A DNA stretch of 64,000 nucleotides from Mariniphaga sp964559175 (GCA_964559175.1 CAZLGT010000016.1:1-64000), one strand, 5' to 3'. Positions 34,942 to 44,748 are shown, counted from the first letter of the stretch. Numbers and translations: made by a program. The notes: generated by a model not told the origin, from the letters alone.

Positions 34942-35862
34942 TTATTTGAAAAGCGCTTTTAAAAAGCCAATGGTTTGTTTTCGATCTTTAATTATGAGCA
35001 CCGGCAGATTCTTTTCTGCCGAAGCCAGCTTCTCGGAAGTGGAATCGATAATAATGTCGGCCAGTTCCGATTTAATTTTTGAACCGATAATGATCATATC
35101 GGCGCCAGTGGTAAGTGCTTGCTTATAAAGAATATGAGCTTCATCATTTTCCGGGTCCAGCGAAGTAACGCAGGGGATTTCTTCAGGATCGAGCTCCAGT
35201 TTTTTCATGAACTTCTGGTATTCCTTCCGGCCATGACTTTGAATATGTTCCATCAGCTTTTTGTCGTTTTCGGGTGAGCTCACCGGGAAATATTTCAGTG
35301 GAAGTTTGTAGGCATGAAGACACGAAACCTTTGCCCTGGTTAATTCCTGCAGGCGAAGCGCCATTTTAAGGGCCAGCGAGCTCATTTTAGAGAAATCCAT
35401 TCGCACCAAAACATGACTTATGCGTGGTTGTGTGGTTTCGCTAACCAGCAAAACCGACGAAGGAATAATACTGATTACCTTTCGCACAATACCGCCACGG
35501 CCCTCATAACCAATTTTTTTCCCCATAAGGGTAAATGTGATGTTGTTTTCCCGGGCATACCTCACTATATTGTCGGTTGTTGAACCTTCAAGAACAATTA
35601 CTTTTATTTGGATTTCATTTTTTTGGATAAAATGCGCTTCAATTTTTTCTTCCAACTCGTCTTTTACAATTTCAGAAAGGGGTTGGTCAAGATGTGGAAA
35701 AGCAGAAACCATATCCGGCGGAATTTCGTACGACTTCATTACATGCAGAAAAGTAACCGATTTTGGCTTGAAGTTTTCTGTAAGGAAATTACTGTACCGG
35801 ATAAGCGAGTCATCCATTTCACTTAAATCGAGGCAAACTAATATATCATCAAATTGGTACAT
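34942..35862 (-). CDS. Universal stress protein with two USP domains
   Basis: 306 residues made of two tandem UspA-type domains (about 1-145 and 150-295). The first begins DDILVCLDLSEMDDSLIRYS; the second ends with MIIIGSKIKSELADIIIDSTSEKLASAEKNLPVLIIK, close to the ATP-binding G-2x-G-9x-G[S/T] pattern but imperfect. Cytoplasmic. It sits between the BCCT carrier (27 nt upstream) and the binding protein (8 nt downstream), so it may link osmotic stress to betaine uptake, an inference from position. Confidence 0.9.
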   Translation of the reverse strand: MYQFDDILVCLDLSEMDDSLIRYSNFLTENFKPKSVTFLHVMKSYEIPPDMVSAFPHLDQPLSEIVKDELEEKIEAHFIQKNEIQIKVIVLEGSTTDNIVRYARENNITFTLMGKKIGYEGRGGIVRKVISIIPSSVLLVSETTQPRISHVLVRMDFSKMSSLALKMALRLQELTRAKVSCLHAYKLPLKYFPVSSPENDKKLMEHIQSHGRKEYQKFMKKLELDPEEIPCVTSLDPENDEAHILYKQALTTGADMIIIGSKIKSELADIIIDSTSEKLASAEKNLPVLIIKDRKQTIGFLKALFK

Positions 35863-35889
35863 AGCATTGATTTTCAGATTTTAACTTTA

Positions 35890-37545
35890 TTATTTGTCTT
35901 CTTTTTTAACATTTCCGGCTGCTTTGGTCTGTTCCCTTTTTTGCATCATTTTGGCCAGGGTATCCAGGTATTGTTTACGTTCTGCCTCCATCTGGGTTTC
36001 CATCATTCCGGAGTGTTCTTTCCGGAGACCTTTTAAGAGGCTCCACATAAGAATAAGCAAAAGAACGGCAAAGGGCAAACCCGTTGAAATGGCAGCCGTT
36101 TGCAAAGCGCCCAAACCACCTCCAATAAGCAAAACAGCCGCAATGGCGCCCTCGGTCATTGCCCAGAAAATACGCTGGGGAACCGGTGCGTCGAGTTTAC
36201 CGCCGGCTGTGAGCGAGTCAACAACCAAAGAGCCTGAGTCGGAGGAGGTAACAAAAAAGCTGGTTACCAAAATCACACCAACAATAGAAGTAACTGCCGA
36301 CAGCGGAAACTGCTCCAAAAGCACATAAAGGGAGGTGGCAATATTGCCTGTTACCGCACTGGCAATATCGGCCAGAGAATTCAGCTCAAGATAAATGGCA
36401 CTTCCACCAAAAGTAGAAAGCCACAAAAAGGTAAGCAGTGTAGGCACAATAAGAACACCCAGAACGAATTCCTTCAATGTACGGCCACGGGAAATACGGG
36501 CGATAAACATGCCCACAAACGGCGACCAGCTCACCCACCAGGCCCAGTAAAATACGGTCCAGTCGCTTTGCCAGTCTGATTGCTTGTAGGTTTCTGTCCA
36601 GAATGAGAGTTCAAAAAAGTTTTGAATATAACCACCAATATTCTGAATAAATGAGCCGGTGATAAACAAGGTGGGGCCTACAAAAAGCATAAAGGCGAGA
36701 AATATGGCACCCAAAAACATGTTGAGTTGGCTGAGTCGTTTTACCCCGCCGCTGAGCCCGGCCACAACCGAACCGGTAGCCGCAAGGGTAATTACCGTAA
36801 TCAGTATAACCTGTGTTGTAAGGCTGTCGGGTAAATTAAAAAGGTGAGCCAATCCGGCACTTACCTGCTGAACACCCAGCCCGAGCGAAGTAGCCAGACC
36901 AAAAAGAGTCGCTACCACGGCAAGTACATTAATTACTTTTCCCCAGGGGCCATGCACTTTTTCGCCAAGCAGCGGGTAAAAAACCGAGCTGATGGTTAGC
37001 GGCAGTTTTTTATTGAATGTAAAAAACGCCAGTGCCATACCCACCAAAGCATAAATACCCCAGGCATGTAATCCCCAGTGCAAAAATGTGATTTCCATAG
37101 ATTCGCGGGCGGCTTCTATCGATCGGGGTTCGGCATCGGGCGGATTGATGAAGTGGTTGATAGGCTCACCCACACTCCAAAAAAGAATACCAATGCCCAT
37201 ACCGGCGCTGAAGAGCATGGCAAACCAGGCTGTGGTTGAAAACTCGGGCCTCGCCTTGCTCCCCCCCAAACGAATTTTTCCGTACCTGCTAAAAGCAATG
37301 TACAGTACAAAAAACAGGAAAATATTTACCGACAACACAAAAAACCAACCCCCAAAACTGGAAATGGAACTTTGTATATTGGAAAATACTTTGTTCATTG
37401 GTTCGCCCACAATTAGTGTAACGGCAATGAAGGCAACAATTATTAGTGCTGATGGCCAGAAAACCAGGGAATCTACATCGAAATATTTTTTGCTGCTTTT
37501 GAGGTGAGCTTCGCTGTCTTTTGGTGTTTTGTTTTCTTCTGTCAT
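35890..37545 (-). CDS. BCCT family betaine/choline/carnitine transporter
   Basis: 551 residues, twelve membrane segments. Family signatures: GMGIGILFWSVGEPINHF in TM3 and the tryptophan-rich WTVFYWAWWVSWSPFVGMFIARISRGRT of TM8, the aromatic box for quaternary amines. The glycine-rich GMGIG form is that of Na+- or H+-coupled betaine/choline uptake. The charged C-terminal tail (about residues 500-551, many E, K, Q) could be an osmosensing extension as in BetP. Second gene of a four-gene operon. Confidence 0.93.
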   Translation of the reverse strand: MTEENKTPKDSEAHLKSSKKYFDVDSLVFWPSALIIVAFIAVTLIVGEPMNKVFSNIQSSISSFGGWFFVLSVNIFLFFVLYIAFSRYGKIRLGGSKARPEFSTTAWFAMLFSAGMGIGILFWSVGEPINHFINPPDAEPRSIEAARESMEITFLHWGLHAWGIYALVGMALAFFTFNKKLPLTISSVFYPLLGEKVHGPWGKVINVLAVVATLFGLATSLGLGVQQVSAGLAHLFNLPDSLTTQVILITVITLAATGSVVAGLSGGVKRLSQLNMFLGAIFLAFMLFVGPTLFITGSFIQNIGGYIQNFFELSFWTETYKQSDWQSDWTVFYWAWWVSWSPFVGMFIARISRGRTLKEFVLGVLIVPTLLTFLWLSTFGGSAIYLELNSLADIASAVTGNIATSLYVLLEQFPLSAVTSIVGVILVTSFFVTSSDSGSLVVDSLTAGGKLDAPVPQRIFWAMTEGAIAAVLLIGGGLGALQTAAISTGLPFAVLLLILMWSLLKGLRKEHSGMMETQMEAERKQYLDTLAKMMQKREQTKAAGNVKKEDK

Positions 37546-37582
37546 AAATTCCGGTATTAATTATTTCGTTTTTTAATGCAGG

Positions 37583-38749
37583 TTAAAAATAATACCCCAG
37601 GTTAATGTTAAAACGCAAATGCCAGGTGGCGTTATCTGTGCCGGCAGCCAGTCCGTTCGTCCATTCCGGCCCCAGCCACGGATGGTCTTTTCCGGCAGCC
37701 GCATCAATGTACGTGAAAACATTTCCGGCAGTTACCAAAACACCGGTTACGTTCATAAATGAATCCTTAAAATCAGCAACTGATTTATCCAGATAGCCAA
37801 AATCGTTGTAAAACTGAAGATTGGAAACCGGGTGCCAGTCCACCGGCAGCGAATAAGAAAGGCAGAGAGTGTAAACCATTCCGTTAGCTGCCACAAGGTA
37901 AGGAGCTCCGTAGGCCGTCATGGCAACCACATCGGTTGGTTCACCTGCCGGGGTTTCCGGGTTATGTCCGTACCCGGCCATTTGGGCTTTTAAAGCCACC
38001 CTTCCTGCCTGCATTTCGTAATGCCAGGCATAGGCAAAATGATTGCCGATTTCTTCAGTATCCAGGTTTTGCAATCCGCCAAATTGCCCCGAAATACCGA
38101 TTTTATGGCTTGTTTTTTCATTTTGAATTTTGTAGGCCAGTTTTCCGTTTAACTGGTTGGTTTCCTTATTTCTCAAATCAGGAATTCCGTCGCCATTCAA
38201 ATCGATGGAAGAAATATCATACGAGTAACGGCTGTCGGAAACATCCGAATAACTTCCAAAATTCAACTCTTCGGCATTTTTGAAGAAAGCGATGGCGTAT
38301 TCCCATCTTTCGCCCGAGTGCGTATATTTAATGCCCATATCGTGGTCATCTTCCAGACCCAGATAGTAAGTCATGTTAAAAAACCAGTTGTTGGAGTTGT
38401 ATTGGGTAATGCCAAACGGCACCTGGGTTAAACCAATCTGCAGGTTTTTGTTTTCGCTGAAATCGTATTCTACCCAACCCTGTTTTAACATACCTCCGCC
38501 AAAGCTTTCAGAATATAACCGATATTCTGCATTCAGTTTTACACCCTTGTACGATGCAATGGAATTGATTCTGAACATGTCGTATCCGAAGTCGCCTCCA
38601 CGGTTTTTTTGCCCTTCTTTCCATGTAGATAAATTGTAATTGAAACGCATAGCGCCGCCAATCTGCACCTCAGGTTTATCCTGTCCAAAAACAAGAGAAG
38701 GAAACAAAAGAAAAAACAAAAGAAGAAACAAGCCCGGTTTAAAAATCAT
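37583..38749 (-). CDS. Outer-membrane porin-like beta-barrel protein
   Basis: 388 residues with a signal peptide (LFLLLFFLLFPSLVFGQ) and a body of alternating amphipathic strands rich in Tyr, Trp and Asn, ending in NINLGYYF, the C-terminal aromatic residue typical of outer-membrane barrels. It has no strong match to a named porin family that I can see; a phosphate-selective-porin-like fold is possible. First gene of the operon with BCCT, USP and OpuAC-like genes, 37 nt before the BCCT start, so it probably admits the same osmolytes through the outer membrane (inference). Confidence 0.75.
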   Translation of the reverse strand: MIFKPGLFLLLFFLLFPSLVFGQDKPEVQIGGAMRFNYNLSTWKEGQKNRGGDFGYDMFRINSIASYKGVKLNAEYRLYSESFGGGMLKQGWVEYDFSENKNLQIGLTQVPFGITQYNSNNWFFNMTYYLGLEDDHDMGIKYTHSGERWEYAIAFFKNAEELNFGSYSDVSDSRYSYDISSIDLNGDGIPDLRNKETNQLNGKLAYKIQNEKTSHKIGISGQFGGLQNLDTEEIGNHFAYAWHYEMQAGRVALKAQMAGYGHNPETPAGEPTDVVAMTAYGAPYLVAANGMVYTLCLSYSLPVDWHPVSNLQFYNDFGYLDKSVADFKDSFMNVTGVLVTAGNVFTYIDAAAGKDHPWLGPEWTNGLAAGTDNATWHLRFNINLGYYF

Positions 38750-39018
38750 ACAAAAACTATTTAATTAGAATCACTTAAATATACAACTAATCGTATGGAA
38801 TCATAATTTTTCAGTTGTTTTTTTAGATTCTACCTGTCCGGTTTTATAAAATTATTAAGGTTTGCACTATTGACTAAAAAAGTTTGAATGGCACCGTGCG
38901 GAAACATAAAAAGGCACTATCGCCAGCCAGCGGGCATGGTTTTCCCAAAGCGAATTCAGAAAATAAAATCAATTTCAATGAACAATAAAGGAGTTACATG
39001 TGTTTTAATCCTGAATTA
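38750..39018. other. Intergenic region between porin operon and sod
   Basis: Divergent upstream region of the porin operon and superoxide dismutase genes. An imperfect -7-like box on the minus strand (TATATTTA, 38778-38785) could serve the porin operon. The rest is AT-rich and I see no further gene, repeat or stable hairpin. Confidence 0.4.
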
Positions 39019-39050
39019 TTTGCAAAGACAGACAACGTGTCTTATATTTG
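39019..39050 (+). promoter_or_regulatory. Bacteroidota-type promoter of superoxide dismutase
   Basis: A perfect pair of consensus elements: TTTG (39019-39022) and TATATTTG (39043-39050) separated by 20 nt, matching the Bacteroidota primary-sigma -33/-7 promoter. Transcription would begin near 39057, leaving a leader of about 45 nt before the ATG at 39102. Confidence 0.65.
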
Positions 39051-39101
39051 CAAATAAGATAAAAAAGTATTTTATTAATTTTATAGAAAAGACAAAACGA
39101 T

Positions 39102-39701
39102 ATGGCATTTGAATTACCAAAATTAGGTTACGATTACACAGCACTGGAACCGCACATCGATGCGCGCACCATGGAAATACACCACACGAAACATCATGCA
39201 GGTTATACAACTAACCTGAACAATGCTGTTTCGGGAAGTGCAATTGAAGGAAAAAGCATTGAAGAAATCCTGAAAGGGGTTTCAGGTCATTCCACAGCTG
39301 TAAGGAATAACGGAGGAGGATATTACAATCATAATTTGTACTGGGAAGTTATGGCTCCGGGAGGTTCACCGAACCCCGAAGGAGTTCTTCTCGATGCAAT
39401 TAATGAATCATTTGATTCAGTAGAAAATTTCCGTGAGTCATTTGTCCAGGCTGCTTTAACGCGGTTTGGATCAGGTTGGGCATGGTTGGTTCTTCAAAAC
39501 AATAAACTGGTGGTTTCGTCCACGCCCAATCAGGATAATCCGCTGATGGATGTTGCAGAGGTTCAGGGCACTCCGATTCTCGGAGTTGATGTGTGGGAAC
39601 ACGCATATTATCTGAATTATCAAAACAGACGTCCGGATTATGTAAATGCATTCTGGAATCTCATCAACTGGGACGAAGTCGCCAGGCGGTTTAAAGGTTA
39701 G
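39102..39701 (+). CDS. Superoxide dismutase (Mn/Fe family)
   Basis: 199 residues. The four metal ligands are present: H27 (MEIHHTKHH), H77 (GYYNHNLYW), D163 and H167 (GVDVWEHAYY). The active-site Gln is at 144 in the PNQDNPL segment and Gly replaces the Fe-type Gln near residue 71-73, which is the Mn-type arrangement, though cambialistic enzymes of Bacteroidota share it. No signal peptide, so cytoplasmic. It removes superoxide, with its own promoter and terminator. Confidence 0.95.
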   Translation: MAFELPKLGYDYTALEPHIDARTMEIHHTKHHAGYTTNLNNAVSGSAIEGKSIEEILKGVSGHSTAVRNNGGGYYNHNLYWEVMAPGGSPNPEGVLLDAINESFDSVENFRESFVQAALTRFGSGWAWLVLQNNKLVVSSTPNQDNPLMDVAEVQGTPILGVDVWEHAYYLNYQNRRPDYVNAFWNLINWDEVARRFKG

Positions 39702-39719
39702 TTGATTTTTGGTTTTTTT

Positions 39720-39746
39720 CCCCGGGATGAGGTCCCGGGGTTTTCT
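39720..39746 (+). terminator. Intrinsic terminator of sod
   Basis: CCCCGGGA (39720-39727) pairs perfectly with TCCCGGGG (39733-39740), loop TGAGG, followed by TTTTCTT. The upstream side carries T, not A, so it serves the plus strand only. Confidence 0.85.
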
Positions 39747-39768
39747 TGCCCTCTTGTTTGTTATTATG

Positions 39769-40998
39769 TTAAAAAGGCTGTTGCTTTCCATCTGACAGGC
39801 GACCTGCCAGGACGGCAGTTTTCTGTGCAATCGTCAGTTCCTCATTAGCCGGAACAATCACTGTTTTCACCCCCGAAGTACTTTCACTGATTACTGCTTC
39901 ACTGCTGTTCAGTTGGCGGTTCAGTTTTTCAGAAATCCGGATGCCGAGAAATTCCATCTCGTTGCAGATTTCTTTCCTTGCCCGGATGCTGTTTTCGCCG
40001 ATACCACCGGTAAAAACAAGAACATCCAGTCCTCCCAGCGCTGCGGCATAAGCACCGATATATTTTTTTACGCGGTAGTGGTAAACGTCGAGGGCTGTGC
40101 GGGCAGCATTGTTCCCTCCGATGGCTGCTTCTTCCACCGCCCGGTAATCTGCCGAAACACCCGACAAACCATACAATCCGCCCTGCTTATTGAGTAGCTG
40201 CTGAACATCGGCAACCGAAAAGTTGAAATTTTCCAAAAGAAACAAAAGCACCCCGGCATCAATATCGCCGCTACGGGTTCCCATTAGCAAACCTTCCACA
40301 GGTGTAAATCCCATGGAAGTATCTGTTGACAGTCCGTTTTTTACTGCCGCAACCGAAGCTCCGTTACCTAAATGACAAGAAATTACCCTGCTTTTCTCCA
40401 GTGGCACTCCGGCATGCATACAGGCCCTTTGAACCGCATATTTGTGTGAAGTGCCATGAAATCCGTATCGCCGGATATGGTGTTTATTGTACCACTCCAA
40501 CGGAATACCATACAAGAAAGCTTTGGGAGGAAGCGAATGGTGGAAAGAAGTATCGAAAACACCGGCTTGCAAAACCCCGGGCAGCATTTGTTTGATGGTG
40601 CGTATTCCTTTCAGATTGGCCGGGTAATGCAACGGCGCCAAAGGCACATTCTGCTCCATCCGGGCAATCAGTTCATCTGTTATTTCAACGGCGCCTGTAT
40701 CCGTTTCCTGCTCGCCCCCATGAATCAGGCGGTGTCCCACCACATCAATCTCTTTCAGTGAAGCAATACATTCATTTTGCGGATCAACCAGCTCGTCCAG
40801 CATATTTTTAAAATTGGCAGGCCACGAAAATCCCTCCCAACTGGTTTCTTTCTCCAGTTGCATCTTAATCACCCGGAGAACAGTATTCCCCATCTCACTT
40901 TTTTCTGCCTTTCCCTGAATAAGCAGTTCGCCGGCAGGCATCCGGAACAACTGGAACTTGATGGATGAACTTCCACAATTGATTACCAATACATTCAT
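39769..40998 (-). CDS. ackA: Acetate kinase
   Basis: 409 residues from the M at 40998 (MNVLVINCGSSSIKFQL; the upstream TTG is not needed). Acetokinase signatures are present: VLVINCGSSSIK at the start, GYRRYGFHGTSHKY-type block, NGASVAA, the LMGTRSGD segment and VFTGGIGENS near the C-terminus. It interconverts acetate + ATP and acetyl phosphate + ADP. Phosphotransacetylase, its usual partner, is not adjacent; instead the divergent neighbour is acs. The two genes share the intergenic region 40999-41415. Confidence 0.94.
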   Translation of the reverse strand: MNVLVINCGSSSIKFQLFRMPAGELLIQGKAEKSEMGNTVLRVIKMQLEKETSWEGFSWPANFKNMLDELVDPQNECIASLKEIDVVGHRLIHGGEQETDTGAVEITDELIARMEQNVPLAPLHYPANLKGIRTIKQMLPGVLQAGVFDTSFHHSLPPKAFLYGIPLEWYNKHHIRRYGFHGTSHKYAVQRACMHAGVPLEKSRVISCHLGNGASVAAVKNGLSTDTSMGFTPVEGLLMGTRSGDIDAGVLLFLLENFNFSVADVQQLLNKQGGLYGLSGVSADYRAVEEAAIGGNNAARTALDVYHYRVKKYIGAYAAALGGLDVLVFTGGIGENSIRARKEICNEMEFLGIRISEKLNRQLNSSEAVISESTSGVKTVIVPANEELTIAQKTAVLAGRLSDGKQQPF

Positions 40999-41415
40999 AA
41001 AAAGCAATTCAATAAAATTAACCTACACTTATGAACCTTTAAAGGTAAAAAAATCACAATGCAACCCCAATCAATATTTTCAGTTTCGTTTTATTTTTCA
41101 CAGGTGTTGTATATCATAAAAGATTGAGCATATAAATTTTTCAGAACTAAAAATTTTATGTATTTTGAGCGCGATAAATAAATAATGGTATTTTCATAAC
41201 TTCAAAAGAAAAAACGTGTTTTACGTTTATTTACCATACATCTTTTTTTGTTTCAACTTCGAATATTCATGCGAAGCGAATATAACCAAAACTCATTTTG
41301 ACCGATTTTCCACCGGAGAAAAACGATCATCAGGAGTGTTTTGAGGGAAACTGCTTCCGCATGGAAGAGAGAAGTAATAACAATTAATCATTCAAAAATT
41401 TTTAATTTCTAAGCT
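40999..41415. other. Divergent upstream region of ackA and acs
   Basis: About 417 bp, AT-rich, with no gene. I find no exact TAnnTTTG on either strand. A perfect 8-bp inverted repeat, AAATTTTT (41134-41141) and AAAAATTT (41149-41156), could be an operator or just AT-rich symmetry. The long leader (about 250 nt from there to acs) would allow post-transcriptional control, but I cannot identify a known riboswitch. Confidence 0.4.
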
Positions 41416-43338
41416 ATGGTAAATAAAATAACCAGTTTAGCCGAGTATCTTCAAAAGTACAAGGAAAGTATTGCCAATCCCGAAGGGTTTTGGGAAAACA
41501 TTGCCGAAAGTCATTTCTGGCAAAAAAAGTGGGATCGGGTCCTCGATTGGAAATTTGAAGGAGAAGGAGCACCCGATGTAAAATGGTTTGTTAATGGCAA
41601 GCTGAACATTACCGAAAATATTTTCGAACGGAACATGTTCATGCGCAAAGATCAGGTAGCCATTATCTGGGAACCGAACGATCCGAAAGAGGCAGTAATT
41701 AAACTTACTTACGGCGAACTTTTCAAACAAGTAAAACAATTTGCAAACGCCCTGAAAAAGCTGGGGGTTGAAAAAGGCGACCGGGTGGCTATTTACCTGC
41801 CTATGGTTCCGGAACTGGCCGTTGCCATGCTGGCCTGTGCCCGAATCGGTGCTATCCATTCCATTGTTTTCGCAGGCTTTTCGGCAACTGCACTGGCCGA
41901 CCGCATTGTTGACGCAGAAGCAAAAGTGCTCATCACTTCCGATGGCGGATTCAGGGGAGCAAAGTCCATTCACCTGAAAAACATTGCCGATGACGCCTTG
42001 AAAAACTGCCCATCGGTGCAAAAATCCATTGTGCTTAAACGTACAGAAGAAGAAGTGGCCTGGGATGATGCCCGCGACATTTGGTGGCACGATGCCATCG
42101 ACGGAGTGGACACCGAAAACAAAGCCGAAGTTATGGACGCCGAAGACATCCTGTTCATCCTTTATACTTCAGGCTCAACAGGCAAACCCAAGGGCGTGGT
42201 ACACACCACAGCCGGGTACATGGTTTATGCTGAATACACCTTCAAAAACGTATTCCAGTACAGTGACGGAGATATTTACTGGTGTACAGCCGATATTGGA
42301 TGGGTAACCGGGCACTCGTACATTGTTTACGGTCCTCTGCTTGCAGGTGCAACTTCCATTATGTTCGAGGGAGTTCCAACCTGGCCCGATGCCGGCAGGT
42401 TCTGGGATGTAGTTGACAAATACAAGGTGAACCAGTTCTACACCGCACCAACAGCCATCCGCGCGCTTGTAGCACAGGGCGACCAGTGGGTGGAAAATCA
42501 CGACCTGAGTTCTTTAAAAGTGCTTGGAACGGTGGGAGAACCCATCAACGAAGAAGCCTGGCGATGGTATCACGATATGATTGGAAAAGGGAAATGCCCC
42601 ATTGTGGATACCTGGTGGCAAACGGAAACCGGCGGAATAATGATTTCCCCGCTGGCCGGAATTACTCCGACCAAACCCTCTCTCGCCACTTTACCCCTTC
42701 CCGGCGTTCAACCCATTTTGGTCGATCCGGAGGGCAACGAACTGAAAGGAAACGGAGTAGAAGGAATCCTCTGCATCAAATTTCCATGGCCGGGTATGTT
42801 GCGCACTACGTATGGCGATCACAAACGATGCTTCACCACCTACTTTTCAGCCTACCGGGGACTGTACCTCACCGGAGACGGCGCCAAACGCGACGAGGAA
42901 GGCTATTACCGGATCATTGGCCGTATCGACGACGTGATAAATGTTTCGGGGCACCGCATTGGTACCGCCGAAGTGGAAGATGCCATCAACCAGCATCCTC
43001 AGGTGGTGGAATCAGCGGTTGTTGGTTATCCACACGACATTAAAGGTTCGGGGATTTATGCCTATGTAATTTGCGAAGACCTGTCGGACAAAGATTTAGC
43101 CAAAATTGAAGATGAAATCAGGGCTACGGTAACCAAGTTTATCGGGCCCATTGCCAAACCAGATAAGATTCAGATTGTGAGCGGCCTGCCGAAAACCCGT
43201 TCAGGAAAAATTATGCGGCGTATATTACGAAAAATCGGGGAAGGAGATGCCACCAACCTGGGTGACACTTCTACCTTGCTCGATCCCGGCGTTGTGGAAG
43301 AAATCATTAACGGCGCCAAAGTGGAAGTAAAACGATAA
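41416..43338 (+). CDS. acs: AMP-forming acetyl-CoA synthetase
   Basis: 640 residues. The adenylation P-loop is TSGSTGKPKG, then TWWQTETGG, the YYRIIGRIDDVINVSGHR hinge, and the C-terminal PKTRSGK (592-598) with Lys 598, the catalytic lysine whose acetylation turns Acs off in other bacteria. It converts acetate, ATP and CoA to acetyl-CoA, AMP and PPi; length and motifs match classical Acs. Downstream on the same strand lie an OFA carrier, a GNAT-fused acyl-CoA synthetase and a sirtuin. Confidence 0.95.
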   Translation: MVNKITSLAEYLQKYKESIANPEGFWENIAESHFWQKKWDRVLDWKFEGEGAPDVKWFVNGKLNITENIFERNMFMRKDQVAIIWEPNDPKEAVIKLTYGELFKQVKQFANALKKLGVEKGDRVAIYLPMVPELAVAMLACARIGAIHSIVFAGFSATALADRIVDAEAKVLITSDGGFRGAKSIHLKNIADDALKNCPSVQKSIVLKRTEEEVAWDDARDIWWHDAIDGVDTENKAEVMDAEDILFILYTSGSTGKPKGVVHTTAGYMVYAEYTFKNVFQYSDGDIYWCTADIGWVTGHSYIVYGPLLAGATSIMFEGVPTWPDAGRFWDVVDKYKVNQFYTAPTAIRALVAQGDQWVENHDLSSLKVLGTVGEPINEEAWRWYHDMIGKGKCPIVDTWWQTETGGIMISPLAGITPTKPSLATLPLPGVQPILVDPEGNELKGNGVEGILCIKFPWPGMLRTTYGDHKRCFTTYFSAYRGLYLTGDGAKRDEEGYYRIIGRIDDVINVSGHRIGTAEVEDAINQHPQVVESAVVGYPHDIKGSGIYAYVICEDLSDKDLAKIEDEIRATVTKFIGPIAKPDKIQIVSGLPKTRSGKIMRRILRKIGEGDATNLGDTSTLLDPGVVEEIINGAKVEVKR

Positions 43339-43352
43339 TACAACAGAACCAG

Positions 43353-43385
43353 AAAGACATCTTCTTCAGAGGGTGTCTTTTTGCT
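43353..43385 (+). terminator. Intrinsic terminator after acs
   Basis: AAAGACA (43353-43359) pairs with TGTCTTT (43374-43380) around a 14-nt loop, continuing into T residues. It lies only 26 nt before the OFA carrier start, so it may reduce rather than block read-through. Confidence 0.6.
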
Positions 43386-43410
43386 TTTTCATCTTTTAAA
43401 AAACCAAATT

Positions 43411-44682
43411 ATGAATAATCAAAAACCATTTAACCGTGGATTTGTCGTTTTGGGCGCTATTCTTATTCAACTTGCGCTGGGAGCGATTTATGCCTGGTCG
43501 GTTTACACCAAACTACTGGTTGAAGCTGGCTGGTCAAAGGCTGAAACTCAAATGGTATTTTCGGCAGGGTTGGCTCTGTTTGCCATTGTAATGGTAGTTG
43601 CCGGACGGGTTATGCCCAAAACAGGGCCCCGCAAACTTGCTTTTGCCGGCGGGATTGTACTGGGGCTTGGATACATTTTAGCCGGTATCTTCGGGGCAGA
43701 AAATTTCATTACAACCTTGCTTTTTGTCGGCATTTTGGGTGGTAGCGGCATCGGACTGGGGTATGTTGTTCCCATTGCGGTGGGCATGCGCTGGTTTCCC
43801 GATAAAAAAGGAATGATTACCGGACTGGCGGTTGCCGGGTTCGGTTTCGGCGCTACCCTTTGGATGGCCCTTGCCGACCGGCTTGGGCCCCTGGGAGGAG
43901 GTCAGCTTCTGCACAACATCGGCTTGTCCAATACCTTCATCGTTTATGGAATTGCATACCTTGTTATTGTTTCCATTGGCAGCATCTGGATGGTTTTTCC
44001 GCCCGAGGGCTGGCAACCGGTAGGCTATGTGCCACCGGAAGCCACCAAAAAAAATGCGGCCGGCACCATCAATTTTACCAGCAGCGAGATGTTACGTACA
44101 CCCCAGTACTATCTCATTTTTCTCACCTTCACCTTCGGAGCCGCTGCCGGATTGATGAGTATCGGGCTAATGCGGCTCTGGCCACAGGAAGCGCTCACCC
44201 AGGCAGGCATATCGCCCGAAGCTGCCGGAGCAGCAGCTACACTGGCAATGGCTGTGTTTTTTGCACTGTTTAACGGGCTGGGTCGCATTGTTTGGGGAAT
44301 GATCAGCGACAAGGCTGGCAGAAAAACCTCGATAATTATCATGATGGCTACACAGGGATTGTTTGTTATTCTTTTTCAATGGATGGCTGGAAATGTTTTA
44401 ACGCTATACCTGTTTGCCATTTTCATCGGTTTTAATTTCGGCGGGAACTTTGCCCTGTTCCCAACCATTACAGCCGATACCTTCGGAACAAAATTCGTAG
44501 GACAGAATTATGGTTGGGTGTTTCTGGCTTATGCGGTGGGAGGCATATTCGGTCCGGTAATGGGTGGCCGCCTGGGCGATTTAAATAATTTCCCGCTTGC
44601 ATTTACAATATGTGGAATTCTTTGTTTTGTTGCTGTTATAACCATTGCCCTGGTAAAACCCGCAACAAAACCACAATTCTAA
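43411..44682 (+). CDS. OFA-family MFS carrier (oxalate/formate antiporter-like)
   Basis: 423 residues from the ATG at 43411, just after a likely attenuating terminator. Twelve membrane segments with OFA-family features: LGAIYAWSVYTK in TM1, GSGIGLGYVVPIAVGMRWFPDKKGMITG in the middle, and NFGGNFALFPTITADTFG late in the sequence. OFA members carry small carboxylates; next to acs, acetate or a related acid is plausible, but specificity is not shown. The chain ends ALVKPATKPQF. Confidence 0.88.
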   Translation: MNNQKPFNRGFVVLGAILIQLALGAIYAWSVYTKLLVEAGWSKAETQMVFSAGLALFAIVMVVAGRVMPKTGPRKLAFAGGIVLGLGYILAGIFGAENFITTLLFVGILGGSGIGLGYVVPIAVGMRWFPDKKGMITGLAVAGFGFGATLWMALADRLGPLGGGQLLHNIGLSNTFIVYGIAYLVIVSIGSIWMVFPPEGWQPVGYVPPEATKKNAAGTINFTSSEMLRTPQYYLIFLTFTFGAAAGLMSIGLMRLWPQEALTQAGISPEAAGAAATLAMAVFFALFNGLGRIVWGMISDKAGRKTSIIIMMATQGLFVILFQWMAGNVLTLYLFAIFIGFNFGGNFALFPTITADTFGTKFVGQNYGWVFLAYAVGGIFGPVMGGRLGDLNNFPLAFTICGILCFVAVITIALVKPATKPQF

Positions 44683-44714
44683 TTTTTTCATTTCGAATAA
44701 AATAAGCACAAAAT

Positions 44715-44748
44715 AACCCGGCAAAGATCATTTGCCGGGTTTTCTTTT
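44715..44748 (+). terminator. Intrinsic terminator after the OFA gene
   Basis: AACCCGGCAAA (44715-44725) pairs perfectly with TTTGCCGGGTT (44731-44741), loop GATCA, followed by TTCTTTT. Confidence 0.85.

Noticed and set aside
41134..41156. Riboswitch or strong operator upstream of acs
   Set aside because: Only a symmetric AT-rich repeat is visible; no conserved RNA core or second copy was found, so it is only noted in the gap description.
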